DNA from: Clostridia bacterium
Lineage (GTDB): Bacteria; Bacillota; Clostridia; TANB77; CAG-508
Reading direction: 5' to 3'
Length of the DNA: 64,000 nt
Assembly: GCA_900770385.1 (NCBI GenBank)
Contig: CAAGKK010000025.1
Span: 62,001-126,000, forward strand
The notes beneath the pieces are model-generated. The model saw only the letters and a program-made list of their open reading frames with translations. It searched no databases and had not been told where the DNA came from. Positions 1 through 8,931 of this stretch are shown one piece after another; the first letter of the stretch is position 1; every line of letters begins with the position of its first letter. The position numbers were made by a program, and so were the translations under genes.

Positions 1-3000
1 TTATTCAAGAAGTTGTTTCTTGTAAACGCGCAGTTGAAAAGTATATTCCTCAAACAGATGTTGTTATTGAGCTTGGCGGAGAAGATGCCAAAATTATATA
101 TTTTGATAAATCAATTGAGCAAAGAATGAATGGTACTTGTGCTGGTGGCACAGGAGCTTTCTTAGATCAAATGGCTTCACTTTTAGATACAGATACTGCA
201 GGATTAAATGAATTAGCTAAAACTCATAATACTATATATCCAATCGCTTCAAGATGTGGTGTTTTTGCTAAAACAGATATTCAGCCATTAATTAATGAAG
301 GAGCTGCAAAAGAAGATATTGCCGCTTCTATATTCCAAGCAGTAGTAAATCAAACTATAAGTGGTTTGGCTTGTGGTAGACCAATTAGAGGTAAAATAGC
401 ATTTCTAGGAGGTCCACTAAATTATTTATCTGAATTAAGAAATAGATTTATAGAAACATTAAACTTAAAAGATGACGAAATAATTATACCTGAAGAAGCA
501 CATTTATTAGTAGCCAAAGGAGCTGTTTTAGATTCTTTAGAAATGCAGCCTATTTCTCCTGAAAAATTAAAAAGTAAAATAAATGTTTTAAGAATTTCTA
601 AAGATACTACTACTCAACCTTTAAAACCTTTATTTACAACTGATGAAGAATATAAACAATTTAAAGAAAGACATGATAAAGACAAAGTAAATAGAAAAGA
701 TTTAAAAAGCTATTCTGGTGACTGTTTCTTAGGTATAGATGCTGGTTCAACTACTACTAAACTTGTTTTAATAGACAGAGATGGAAACTTATTGTATTCT
801 TTATATGGAAATAATGATGGTAATCCTCTAAAGAGTGTTATTTCTATGTTAAAACAATTATATTTAGTATTGCCTGAAAAAGCTATTATTCGTTATAGTG
901 GGGTTACAGGATATGGAGAAAAGCTTATTCAAACAGCTTTAAATGTTGACTTAAATGAAATAGAAACAATTGCTCATTATACTGCCGCAAAAAAATTTAT
1001 GCCAAATGTTACAAGTATTGTAGATATTGGTGGACAAGATATGAAATACATAAAAATGAAAGGTGATGTAATAGACAATATTATGCTAAATGAAGCTTGT
1101 TCTTCAGGATGTGGGTCATTTATTGAAACCTTTGCAAAAAGCTTAAATTTGTCAATATCTGAATTTGTAGAAGAAGCTTTAAAATCAAGAAGACCTGTCG
1201 ATTTAGGTTCAAGATGTACAGTTTTTATGAACTCTAAAATTAAACAAGCTCAAAAAGAAGGTTACGAAGTAGGTGATATTTCTGCTGGATTATCTTATTC
1301 TGTAATTAAAAATGCTATACAAAAGGTCATGAAAGTTAGAGATGTTTCAACTCTTGGTAAGCATATTGTTGTACAGGGTGGTACATTTTATAATGACGCT
1401 GTATTAAGAGCTTTTGAATTAATAGTTGGAAAAAATGTAATAAGACCTGATATTGCCGGACTTATGGGTGCCTATGGAGTTGCACTACTTGCAGAAGAGC
1501 AATACGAGGCCAACTTAGACATGGAATATTCTTCTACTATATTAAAAACCGAAGATTTAGACAATCTCGATATTAAAATAACTCATACAAGATGTAATGG
1601 TTGTGAAAATCATTGTCTATTAACTATAAATAAATTTAATAATGGTAAGAAATATATATCTGGTAACAGATGTGAAAAAGGTGCCGGTATAGTTTCTGGT
1701 AATAAGGATTTACCAAACTTAATTAAATATAAATATGAAATGTTATTTAATTATACACCTCTTTCTGCTGAAAATGCTCCTCGTGGAACTATTGGTATTC
1801 CTAGAGTTTTAAATATGTATGAAGACTATCCTTTTTGGTTTACATTTTTAACACATTTAGGATTTAGAGTTATATTATCAGAAAAAAGTACTCGTAGTAC
1901 ATATGAAAAAGGTATGGAATCAATGCCTTCAGAGTCTGTTTGCTATCCAGCAAAGCTTTCACATGGTCATATTGTAAGTTTAATTAATGATGGAATTAAT
2001 ACTATATTTTATCCATGTGTCCCATATTCTCGTAAAGAATTTGAAAAAGCAGATAATAAATATAACTGTCCTATAGTTATTTCCTACTCAGAAGTATTGA
2101 AAAATAATGTTGAAGAATTAAAAGATAAAAATATAAATTTCTTAAATCCATTCCTACCTTTTGAAAAAAAAGCTTTAACAAAAAGACTTTTAGAATTACC
2201 AGAGTTCAAAGAATATAATTTTAACAAGAAGGAACTTTTAGAAGCTGCTGAAGCTGCTGAAACTGAGTACCAAAAGTTTAAATCCGACATTAGAAAAAAA
2301 GGCGAAGAAACCATTGAATATATTAATAAAAATAATTTAAAAGGAATAGTTTTGGCTGGCAGACCTTATCATACTGACCCTGAAGTTAATCATGGTATAG
2401 ATACTTTAATTACAAGTTTAGGTCTATGTGTATTAACAGAAGATAGTATTTCTCATTTAGCAACACTAAAAAAACAATTAAGAGTAGTTAACCAATGGGT
2501 TTTCCATTCAAGATTATATGCTGCTGCCGAAGTTGTTGGAACACATGATAATCTTGAGCTAGTACAGTTAAACTCTTTTGGTTGTGGAGTTGATGCTGTT
2601 ACAACAGATCAAGTTGAAGAAATTCTTTCAAGTTATGAAAAAATGTATACTTTAATAAAAATAGATGAAATTAACAATTTAGGTGCTGTTAGAATTAGAA
2701 TTAGATCATTATTAGCTAGTATGAATAAAAGATTAGCTAATAAAGCTGTAAAAACATCAAATATTGGAAATTATGAATTAAATAAAGTTCCATTTACAAA
2801 AGAGATGAAGAAAAACTATACTATTCTTGTTCCTCAAATGTTACCTATACATTTTGAATTTGTTACAAAAGCTGTTGCTGCAGATGGGTATAACTTAGAA
2901 TATTTAAGAGAATGCACACCAAACACAGTAGAAACAGGTTTAAAATATGTAAATAATGATGCTTGCTATCCTTCAATATTAACTACCGGTCAATTTATTG

Positions 3001-4073
3001 AAGCCTTACAATCTGGAAAATATGATGTAAATAAAACCGCAATTATGATGTCTCAAACTGGTGGTGGATGTAGAGCAACTAATTATATTGGATTTATTCG
3101 TAAAGCATTAAAAGATGCCGGATTTGAGAATGTTCCTGTAATATCTTTTAATATCGTTGGTATGGAAAAAAATCCTGGTTTCAAACTTACTCTTGGTATG
3201 GTAGATAGAGGTTTAAAGGCCGTAATATTAGGTGACTTACTTCAAAAAATGCTTACTAAAAACCGTGCATATGAAGTAAATAAAGGAGAAACTAAAGAAT
3301 TATTCGACAAATGGATGGAAAAAGGAAAAAAATTAGTTGTAAATTCATCAAATAAAGAATTCAAAAAAGCTATTTATGATATTGTAGATGATTTTGAAAA
3401 AATAGAGCTAGATACAACAATTAAAAAACCTAAAGTTGGTATTGTTGGAGAAGTTTTAATAAAGTATCATCCTTTTGGTAATAACTATGTAGCTGATTTA
3501 TTAGAAAAAGAAGGCGCTGAAGTTATTTTGCCAGATTTTATGGGCTTTGTTAAGTTTATGATGACACATAAAATAACTTTTAATAGTTTATTAAAAATAG
3601 ACAAGAAGAAATCAGATATTTCTAAAATAGCAATTAAATTAATTGATATTTTAGAAAAAGATATGAAAATAGCACTTTCTAATTCTAAAAAAGGATATCT
3701 TCCACCTTGTGATATTTGGCATTTAGAAGATAAAGTTCAAAATGTTTTATCTATAGGAAATCAAACTGGAGAGGGTTGGTTTTTAACTGCTGAAATGATA
3801 GAATATATTGAAAATGATATTCCTAATATCATCTGTGTTCAGCCATTTGCCTGTCTTCCAAACCATGTTGTTGGTAAAGGTGTTATAAAAACTATTAGGA
3901 ATATGTTTCCAAATGCCAATATAGCTCCTGTAGATTATGATCCTGGTGCTAGTGAAACTAACCAAGCTAACAGAATTAAATTAATGATGACTGTCGCAAA
4001 AGATAATTTATCTAAAGAAACAAAAAAAGATACTAAAAATGATACAAAAGAAAATATACCTGCTGTTAAATAA
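1..4073 (+). CDS. 2-hydroxyacyl-CoA dehydratase activase-like protein, giant fused form (5' end outside window)
   Basis: The frame is open at the left edge (readable from base 3), so the start lies outside the window. Two ASKHA (BadF/BcrA/HgdC) ATPase modules can be seen. The first is cut and shows ELGGEDAK, CAGGTGAF and SRCGVFAKTD. The second, from about base 720, shows GIDAGSTTTK, DIGGQDMKY, CSSGCGSF and SRCTVFMNSK. Each keeps the two cysteines that in HgdC-type activases hold a bridging [4Fe-4S] cluster. A cysteine cluster (RCNGCENHC, then NRCEKG) and a DUF2229-type region (IGIPRVLNMYEDYPFW, SVCYPAKLSHGH) follow, then an HgdB-like C-terminal part. Known family members inject an electron, driven by ATP, into a partner dehydratase. 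The substrate of this long fused form is not known to me. The last ~20 residues are Lys/Asp/Thr-rich. Confidence 0.9.
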   Translation, partial: IQEVVSCKRAVEKYIPQTDVVIELGGEDAKIIYFDKSIEQRMNGTCAGGTGAFLDQMASLLDTDTAGLNELAKTHNTIYPIASRCGVFAKTDIQPLINEGAAKEDIAASIFQAVVNQTISGLACGRPIRGKIAFLGGPLNYLSELRNRFIETLNLKDDEIIIPEEAHLLVAKGAVLDSLEMQPISPEKLKSKINVLRISKDTTTQPLKPLFTTDEEYKQFKERHDKDKVNRKDLKSYSGDCFLGIDAGSTTTKLVLIDRDGNLLYSLYGNNDGNPLKSVISMLKQLYLVLPEKAIIRYSGVTGYGEKLIQTALNVDLNEIETIAHYTAAKKFMPNVTSIVDIGGQDMKYIKMKGDVIDNIMLNEACSSGCGSFIETFAKSLNLSISEFVEEALKSRRPVDLGSRCTVFMNSKIKQAQKEGYEVGDISAGLSYSVIKNAIQKVMKVRDVSTLGKHIVVQGGTFYNDAVLRAFELIVGKNVIRPDIAGLMGAYGVALLAEEQYEANLDMEYSSTILKTEDLDNLDIKITHTRCNGCENHCLLTINKFNNGKKYISGNRCEKGAGIVSGNKDLPNLIKYKYEMLFNYTPLSAENAPRGTIGIPRVLNMYEDYPFWFTFLTHLGFRVILSEKSTRSTYEKGMESMPSESVCYPAKLSHGHIVSLINDGINTIFYPCVPYSRKEFEKADNKYNCPIVISYSEVLKNNVEELKDKNINFLNPFLPFEKKALTKRLLELPEFKEYNFNKKELLEAAEAAETEYQKFKSDIRKKGEETIEYINKNNLKGIVLAGRPYHTDPEVNHGIDTLITSLGLCVLTEDSISHLATLKKQLRVVNQWVFHSRLYAAAEVVGTHDNLELVQLNSFGCGVDAVTTDQVEEILSSYEKMYTLIKIDEINNLGAVRIRIRSLLASMNKRLANKAVKTSNIGNYELNKVPFTKEMKKNYTILVPQMLPIHFEFVTKAVAADGYNLEYLRECTPNTVETGLKYVNNDACYPSILTTGQFIEALQSGKYDVNKTAIMMSQTGGGCRATNYIGFIRKALKDAGFENVPVISFNIVGMEKNPGFKLTLGMVDRGLKAVILGDLLQKMLTKNRAYEVNKGETKELFDKWMEKGKKLVVNSSNKEFKKAIYDIVDDFEKIELDTTIKKPKVGIVGEVLIKYHPFGNNYVADLLEKEGAEVILPDFMGFVKFMMTHKITFNSLLKIDKKKSDISKIAIKLIDILEKDMKIALSNSKKGYLPPCDIWHLEDKVQNVLSIGNQTGEGWFLTAEMIEYIENDIPNIICVQPFACLPNHVVGKGVIKTIRNMFPNANIAPVDYDPGASETNQANRIKLMMTVAKDNLSKETKKDTKNDTKENIPAVK

Positions 4074-4081
4074 AAAATTAA

Positions 4082-4122
4082 AAATAAATGTAAATTCAAA
4101 AAAGTATTTACATTTATTTTTT
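4082..4122 (+). terminator. Rho-independent terminator after the activase gene
   Basis: AAATAAATGTAAAT (4082-4095) pairs with ATTTACATTTATTT (4106-4119) across a 10-nt loop, and a T-rich tail follows. It lies 9 bp after the stop codon. Confidence 0.75.
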
Positions 4123-4495
4123 TATTTATTTTATTATTTTAATTATTTTTTATTATATTTTTTATAAATAATATTAATATTTATTTATTATTTTATTTTT
4201 AATTTATTTATTTTAATAATTATTAATAAATTCTAAATATTAAATAAAAAGTCTTTGAATTTTATAATTATCAAAATTTGTTTTGTAAAATTGTATTTAA
4301 TTGCATATAAATTATGTAACTTAAAAATTTAACAACATCTTATTACTAATTAACTATTTTTTATTAAAAGCTTCTTTGTAAATTTATTCTTTTTTTATAA
4401 AATATTTTTCTTAAAAAATTTTTAAAAGTCATTAAAAATTTTTTTATTTTATACGATTAATTTTGTGGAATTTTTCTCAAATTATACATTATAAG

Positions 4496-4504
4496 TTATC
4501 CACA
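4496..4504 (+). promoter_or_regulatory. DnaA-box-like site A
   Basis: A perfect TTATCCACA in the AT desert. Its surroundings (ATACATT before, TAGGG about 25 bp after) resemble those of the site at 6420. Confidence 0.55.
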
Positions 4505-5334
4505 CTATGCTGTATAAAAATAGGGATTTCTAAGTGTTTTTCAATTTTATTTTTTATTTTTAAAATTATGTTACCTTCTTAGTTAGCAGTTTTTTTATGT
4601 TGTTTTTTTAGCTTTATTGGCAAATTATTCTTTGGTTTTTTATAAAAATTTCTTTCAAATTTTATACAAAAAAATATATAGATTATATACAATACGATAT
4701 CTAAAAAAATTTTTTATCTTATTCATTTTTATTTATTATGTTTTACATAACCGCTTACTTTTTTTGACTTTTAAAATTTTTCTTAAACTTTTATATAAAT
4801 ATAATTATAATATTCATACCAACATTAAATTTATTTTTTTATATTATTTATGTATTATTTTTTTGTTTTTATTTTAAATATTAATATAAATTTAAAATTA
4901 ATTAATTTTAAATTTATATTTTTTTATTTTATTTATTTTTTATTTAATTTTTAATTAAATTATTTTTTTATTTTAATAATTTAATTAATTTAATTGTTAA
5001 TACTATTTAAATTATCTAATAATTAAATTTTAATATTATTTGTATAAATATTTCAGTTATACTACTTCCATTTTTTTCTATTAATATTTAACATTTATAT
5101 TTCAAAATTTTTTATTGGTTATTTGTGTGTTATGTACACTAGTTTTTTCAGATTCTAAATCAATGTTATTTTTTATCTTTTTGTTATTTTTTGTAGTTGT
5201 TTTTTCTATTTCTTTTCCATCTCGTTTTTTGCTTTAAAGTCAAAACACTTTTTCCTTTATTCTATTATCTTTTATATCATATCTTAAACTAATGCTATTT
5301 CTTAATAAATCCGTTTTTTTACAAATATTTATCA

Positions 5335-5382
5335 AAAAAAGTTTTCCACATAATTTTTCTAATATACGGCATTTAAGTATTT
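5335..5382 (+). repeat. Dispersed repeat, copy 1, with DnaA-box-like TTTTCCACA
   Basis: Nearly identical to 7246-7293. Both share AAAAAAGTTTTCCACATAAT and then, about 10 bp on, ATACGGCATTT. The nonamer TTTTCCACA is at 5342-5350. Confidence 0.7.
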
Positions 5383-6419
5383 TTAGTTTTTTATATTTTT
5401 ATTTTATTCATTCTTAAACATTGTCAGTTTGCTTTTATCTATTAAATATTTTTCTATTTCAATATAACATTTTATTAGTTGTATTTATTTTTATATAATT
5501 TGTTTTTATTTTTTCTCACATATAACTTTAAATATTGTTCTTAAAATTTTTTATGATGTTAATATTATAAAAAATTTTAGTATCAACTATATTAAAAAAG
5601 TTCTTAACATAACCAGTAATTTTTTTATCATGTTCTTTAGTATCTTTTACATTTTTTTCTATTTATAAGGCTTTTATAATTATATATATTTTTTTATAAT
5701 ATTACTATTAAAAAATTAATTTATTTAATAATTTTAAATTATTATTTGTTTTTTTATTTAATTAAATTATTTTTTATTAATTAATTATTTATTTACTATT
5801 TATTTATTAATTATTTTTATAGTATTTTTTATATTTATTAAAATTAAATAAATATTTTTAAATTTTAATTTGGATTTTATTTTTTAATTTATATTTTATA
5901 GTTTTTCTTTCTCCTGCTATATATAAGTACTTATAAAGTCAAATAAATATTTATTATTTTTTATTAATTTATTTTTAATAATTATATATAATATATTTAA
6001 TAATTATTTTTTTATAATTTTATTATTTATTTATATTTATTATCTATTTTATTTATGATTAATTTTATTTATATTTATTTTGTTTATAATTATTTTATTT
6101 ATAATTTATTTATTATTTATTTATTATTATTGATTTTAATAGATTCTAAAAATTTTGAGTATTGACTTAAATGATAAAACAATTTTGATCATTCTTTCAA
6201 GATTAAAATCTTTATTTGTATCATTTATTATCTTACTTATTTTTATAAATCTTTATATCTAAAAATATAACTTTAAACTCTTTAAATAATCCACATTTGT
6301 TCTATCTTTTATTTTATATGAAACCAATAAAATTTTTACAAAAACATTTTTAAATCTTTCTTCTTGATTATTATATTTTTAAAAACCTTAGAACATTTAT
6401 ACATTTAAATACTAAAAAG

Positions 6420-6428
6420 TTATCCACA
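6420..6428 (+). promoter_or_regulatory. DnaA-box-like site C
   Basis: A perfect TTATCCACA preceded by AAAAG and followed about 25 bp later by TAGGG. The setting resembles site A, 1,924 bp upstream. Confidence 0.55.
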
Positions 6429-7245
6429 TTAAATCTTCTATAACTAGGGCCAAGCTTATTTTTTTAACCTATAATTTCTATTTAAATTGTGTTTCTTTTT
6501 TTTCATTTTTATTATATGTTTCGGATCTTTCTTTTCGTCTTTTTGTCAAGTTTTAATTTCTTTTCACCCTTGAAATCTTTTAATACCTTTTTTACTTTCT
6601 TAGTTTATATCTTTGTACTTTACTTTTATAATTCTTAATTTATATTATTATACATTTTTATCTTGACTAATTATATAGTATACATAATTTAAGAATTATT
6701 TGTTTGACAACTTTTAATATGTCTCCTATTAATATAGATTATTTTTGTTATTTTTTTTATGTTTAAATATTATTTGTTTCAAATATTTATTTTATTTTTA
6801 TTTTAATTAAATTATTTTATTTATTTATTAATATTTTTAAAATTATTAATTATTTTTTTTATTTTATTTTTAATTTATTTATTATTAATTTTATTTTTTA
6901 TTATTTATTATTTATTTTAATTAATTTTTTAAATTTTTTACTTTATTAAATATCTATTTTTGTTCTATTGTTTTTTATTTTTTTATCTAAAGCTTGTCCT
7001 GAAAAACTTTCTTATTTTTCTTCTATAAATAAATTATCTTTTTTATGTATACCTCTATTCTCCTTTTTTTAATATTGCAATATTACTTCCTAATTCAATC
7101 ACTTAGGTTATATTTTTTTGCTTTATATCATTTCTTGTTTTTTTGCTTTTTTAGCAAATTGTTTGTTGTAAAAAAATCATTGTGTTTTTTCCATTACTTT
7201 TATATTAATTCATAATTTTTTAAGTTTTCTTTCATGTTTTTTTCT

Positions 7246-7293
7246 CAAAAAAGTTTTCCACATAATTTATTAGCTATACGGCATTTCTTTATT
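7246..7293 (+). repeat. Dispersed repeat, copy 2, with DnaA-box-like TTTTCCACA
   Basis: Second copy of the element at 5335-5382, at an offset of 1,912 bp. TTTTCCACA is at 7254-7262 and ATACGGCATTT follows. Confidence 0.7.
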
Positions 7294-7727
7294 TTATGGA
7301 CCTTGCTTTTTTATGTACCCTAGACTCTATATTATTTTATTTTGATAACTTTTTTTTGTTTTTTGTATTTAAACATTTATTATTATCTTTTTTTTTGCTT
7401 TTTTAATTTTTGTTTTTTAACTTTTTATTTACTATTCTTTTGTATTCAAATTTGTAAAAAATAAAATATTCTATAATTTTATTTTTTATTGACTTTTATC
7501 TCTTTTCTAAGTTTTACATAAAACTTTTTTGTTTTTTTAGTTTTTTGTTAAAAATTTCAAGTCTAAATTATTACATTCTATATTTTTATAATTTATAATT
7601 AATTTATTTTTATTTTTTATTTATTTATTGTTTTTAATTAATTATTAATAATTTTTTTATTATTTTTAATTAATTTTATTAATATTTAATTAATTATTTA
7701 TTATTTATTATTTATTATTTATTTATT

Positions 7728-7806
7728 TAATTATTTATTATTTAATTATTTATTTATTATTTAATTATTTATTTATTATTTAATTATTTATTTATTTATT
7801 TATTAT
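7728..7806. repeat. Short tandem repeat, 19-bp unit
   Basis: The unit TTAATTATTTATTTATTAT occurs exactly at 7742-7760 and 7761-7779, with degenerate copies on either side. It is simple AT sequence at the right end of the gene desert. Confidence 0.7.
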
Positions 7807-7850
7807 TACTTTTAATTAATATTAATAATTTTTTATTCTTTTTCTGTATT

Positions 7851-7871
7851 GGCGGAACCCTTTGTCTGCCC
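7851..7871. repeat. Degenerate copy of the GGCGGACA palindrome
   Basis: GGCGGA (7851-7856) faces TCTGCC (7865-7870), allowing a G-U pair. It resembles the intact palindromes at 8860-8880 and 46652-46683 and is an island of G+C in AT sequence. Confidence 0.4.
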
Positions 7872-7917
7872 ACACATATATTATTTATTATTTATTGTTT
7901 ATTATTCTATTTTTTTG

Positions 7918-7926
7918 TGTTATAAT
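7918..7926 (+). promoter_or_regulatory. Extended -10 promoter of the arginase-family gene
   Basis: TGT followed by TATAAT (7921-7926) forms an extended -10. No good -35 is present (TTGTTT at 7895 is 20 bp away). The start codon is 35 bp downstream. Confidence 0.6.
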
Positions 7927-7960
7927 TATATAGTAATTTTTTTTAGAAAGGATATTTATT

Positions 7961-8833
7961 ATGAAAAATATAGATATAATTGGCGCTTGTAGTGACTATG
8001 GCATACATATAGATGGTACTAGCCTTGGTCCAGAAATATTAGAACAATATATTAATAAAAACAATATTAATATTATTAAAAATATAAAAACAGAAAATAT
8101 AAAAAAAGAATTAGAAAAAAATAATAACAAAAAAAATTTAAATATAATTAATTCGTTTAATCAAGAATTATATAAAGAAACAATTTCTTCTTTATATAAT
8201 AATATGTTACCTTTTATCTTAGGTGGTGATCATTCTGTTGCAATAGCTTCTGCTTTAGCTTCTATAAAAAAATATAATAATTTAGGAATTATTTGGTTTG
8301 ATGCTCATGGAGATTATCATACTTTTAAAACAACTCCTTCTGGAAATATTCATGGACTACCTTTTGCAGCTGTTACCAATTATGAAAAAACACTTTTATC
8401 TACTTTTCATAACGGTAATTTTTATAATCCTAAAAATTCTGTACTTGTTGGTGGACGAGATATAGACAAACCTGACGAAATAAAAAATTTACAAGACGCT
8501 GGCGTAACTATTTTTTCAACAGAAGATATTAGAAAATTTGGCGCAGAAAATATATACAAAAAAGCGTTTGAAATTGCTTCTTCTGGTACAAACGGTATTC
8601 ATATTAGTTATGACTTAGATGTTATTGATCCTAATATTGTTCCAGGAGTATCTGTTCCTGCAAAAGATGGTATTAATTTAAAAGAAGCTTATTTATTTGT
8701 AGATTTTATGATAAAAAATAAAGAAAAAATTAAATCAATGGATTTAGTAGAATTTAATCCTTTAAAAGACTCTAATAAAAAATCTGAAAAGATAGCTACT
8801 TATATTATAAATACTTTATTAGATAATTTCTAA
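7961..8833 (+). CDS. Arginase/ureohydrolase family protein
   Basis: 290 residues, the usual length for arginase. The metal-binding motifs are in order: GGDHSVA (about 86-92), WFDAHGDYHT (about 111-120) and SYDLDVIDP (about 216-224), giving the His and Asp ligands of the two Mn ions. VPGVSVP and DLVEFNP match the end of the family. Ureohydrolases split urea or formamide from guanidino compounds. Arginine is the best guess, but agmatine or formiminoglutamate cannot be excluded, because the loop after the last motif is unusual (AKDGIN instead of GGI/GGL). No signal peptide, so cytosolic. The ATG follows AGAAAGGA with good spacing. It is a single gene, head-on to replication and convergent with the MurE-like operon. 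The first 60 residues are rich in Asn/Lys/Ile. Confidence 0.85.
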   Translation: MKNIDIIGACSDYGIHIDGTSLGPEILEQYINKNNINIIKNIKTENIKKELEKNNNKKNLNIINSFNQELYKETISSLYNNMLPFILGGDHSVAIASALASIKKYNNLGIIWFDAHGDYHTFKTTPSGNIHGLPFAAVTNYEKTLLSTFHNGNFYNPKNSVLVGGRDIDKPDEIKNLQDAGVTIFSTEDIRKFGAENIYKKAFEIASSGTNGIHISYDLDVIDPNIVPGVSVPAKDGINLKEAYLFVDFMIKNKEKIKSMDLVEFNPLKDSNKKSEKIATYIINTLLDNF

Positions 8834-8839
8834 GAACCT

Positions 8840-8880
8840 AGCGGAATAAACTCCGCTCAGGCGGACAAAAATGTCCGCCC
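8840..8880 (+). terminator. Double hairpin after the arginase gene; includes the GGCGGACA palindrome
   Basis: AGCGGA (8840-8845) pairs with TCCGCT (8852-8857). Directly next to it, GGCGGACA (8860-8867) pairs with TGTCCGCC (8872-8879). A T run starts about 8 bp later. The second hairpin is a copy of a palindrome also found at 46652-46683. Confidence 0.65.
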
Positions 8881-8897
8881 ATCATATGTTTTTTTAT

Positions 8898-8931
8898 ATA
8901 GTATGAAGTGATAAATTTCATACTATTTTTT
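8898..8931 (+). terminator. Terminator overlapping the end of the MurE-like gene
   Basis: ATAGTATGAA (8898-8907) pairs with TTCATACTAT (8917-8926) and T5 follows on the + strand. It overlaps the stop codon of the minus-strand gene at 8923. Confidence 0.65.

Larger units (their letters stand above)
4123..7910. other. AT desert of ~3.8 kb without credible genes; DnaA-box-like sites and a probable diverged duplication
   Basis: The stretch is well over 85% A+T, with T far above A on the + strand, as expected for the lagging strand left of the origin. I find no ORF with a ribosome binding site or a recognisable product. Low-complexity TTATTTA islands lie near 4130-4230, 4880-5050, 5700-5850, 5940-6130, 6770-6960 and 7590-7830. 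Between them sit four same-strand DnaA-box-like nonamers at 4496, 5342, 6420 and 7254, each within a longer conserved word. The regular order suggests two diverged copies of a unit of about 1.9 kb (see findings). Function unknown. Confidence 0.7.

Noticed and set aside
4617..4877. 86-codon hydrophobic ORF in the AT desert
   Set aside because: No ribosome binding site, low-complexity Phe/Tyr/Ile/Leu composition expected from T-rich sequence, and no recognisable family.
7681..7806. CRISPR-like array
   Set aside because: The repeats are 19-bp simple AT units directly adjoining each other without unique spacers, and no cas gene is near.
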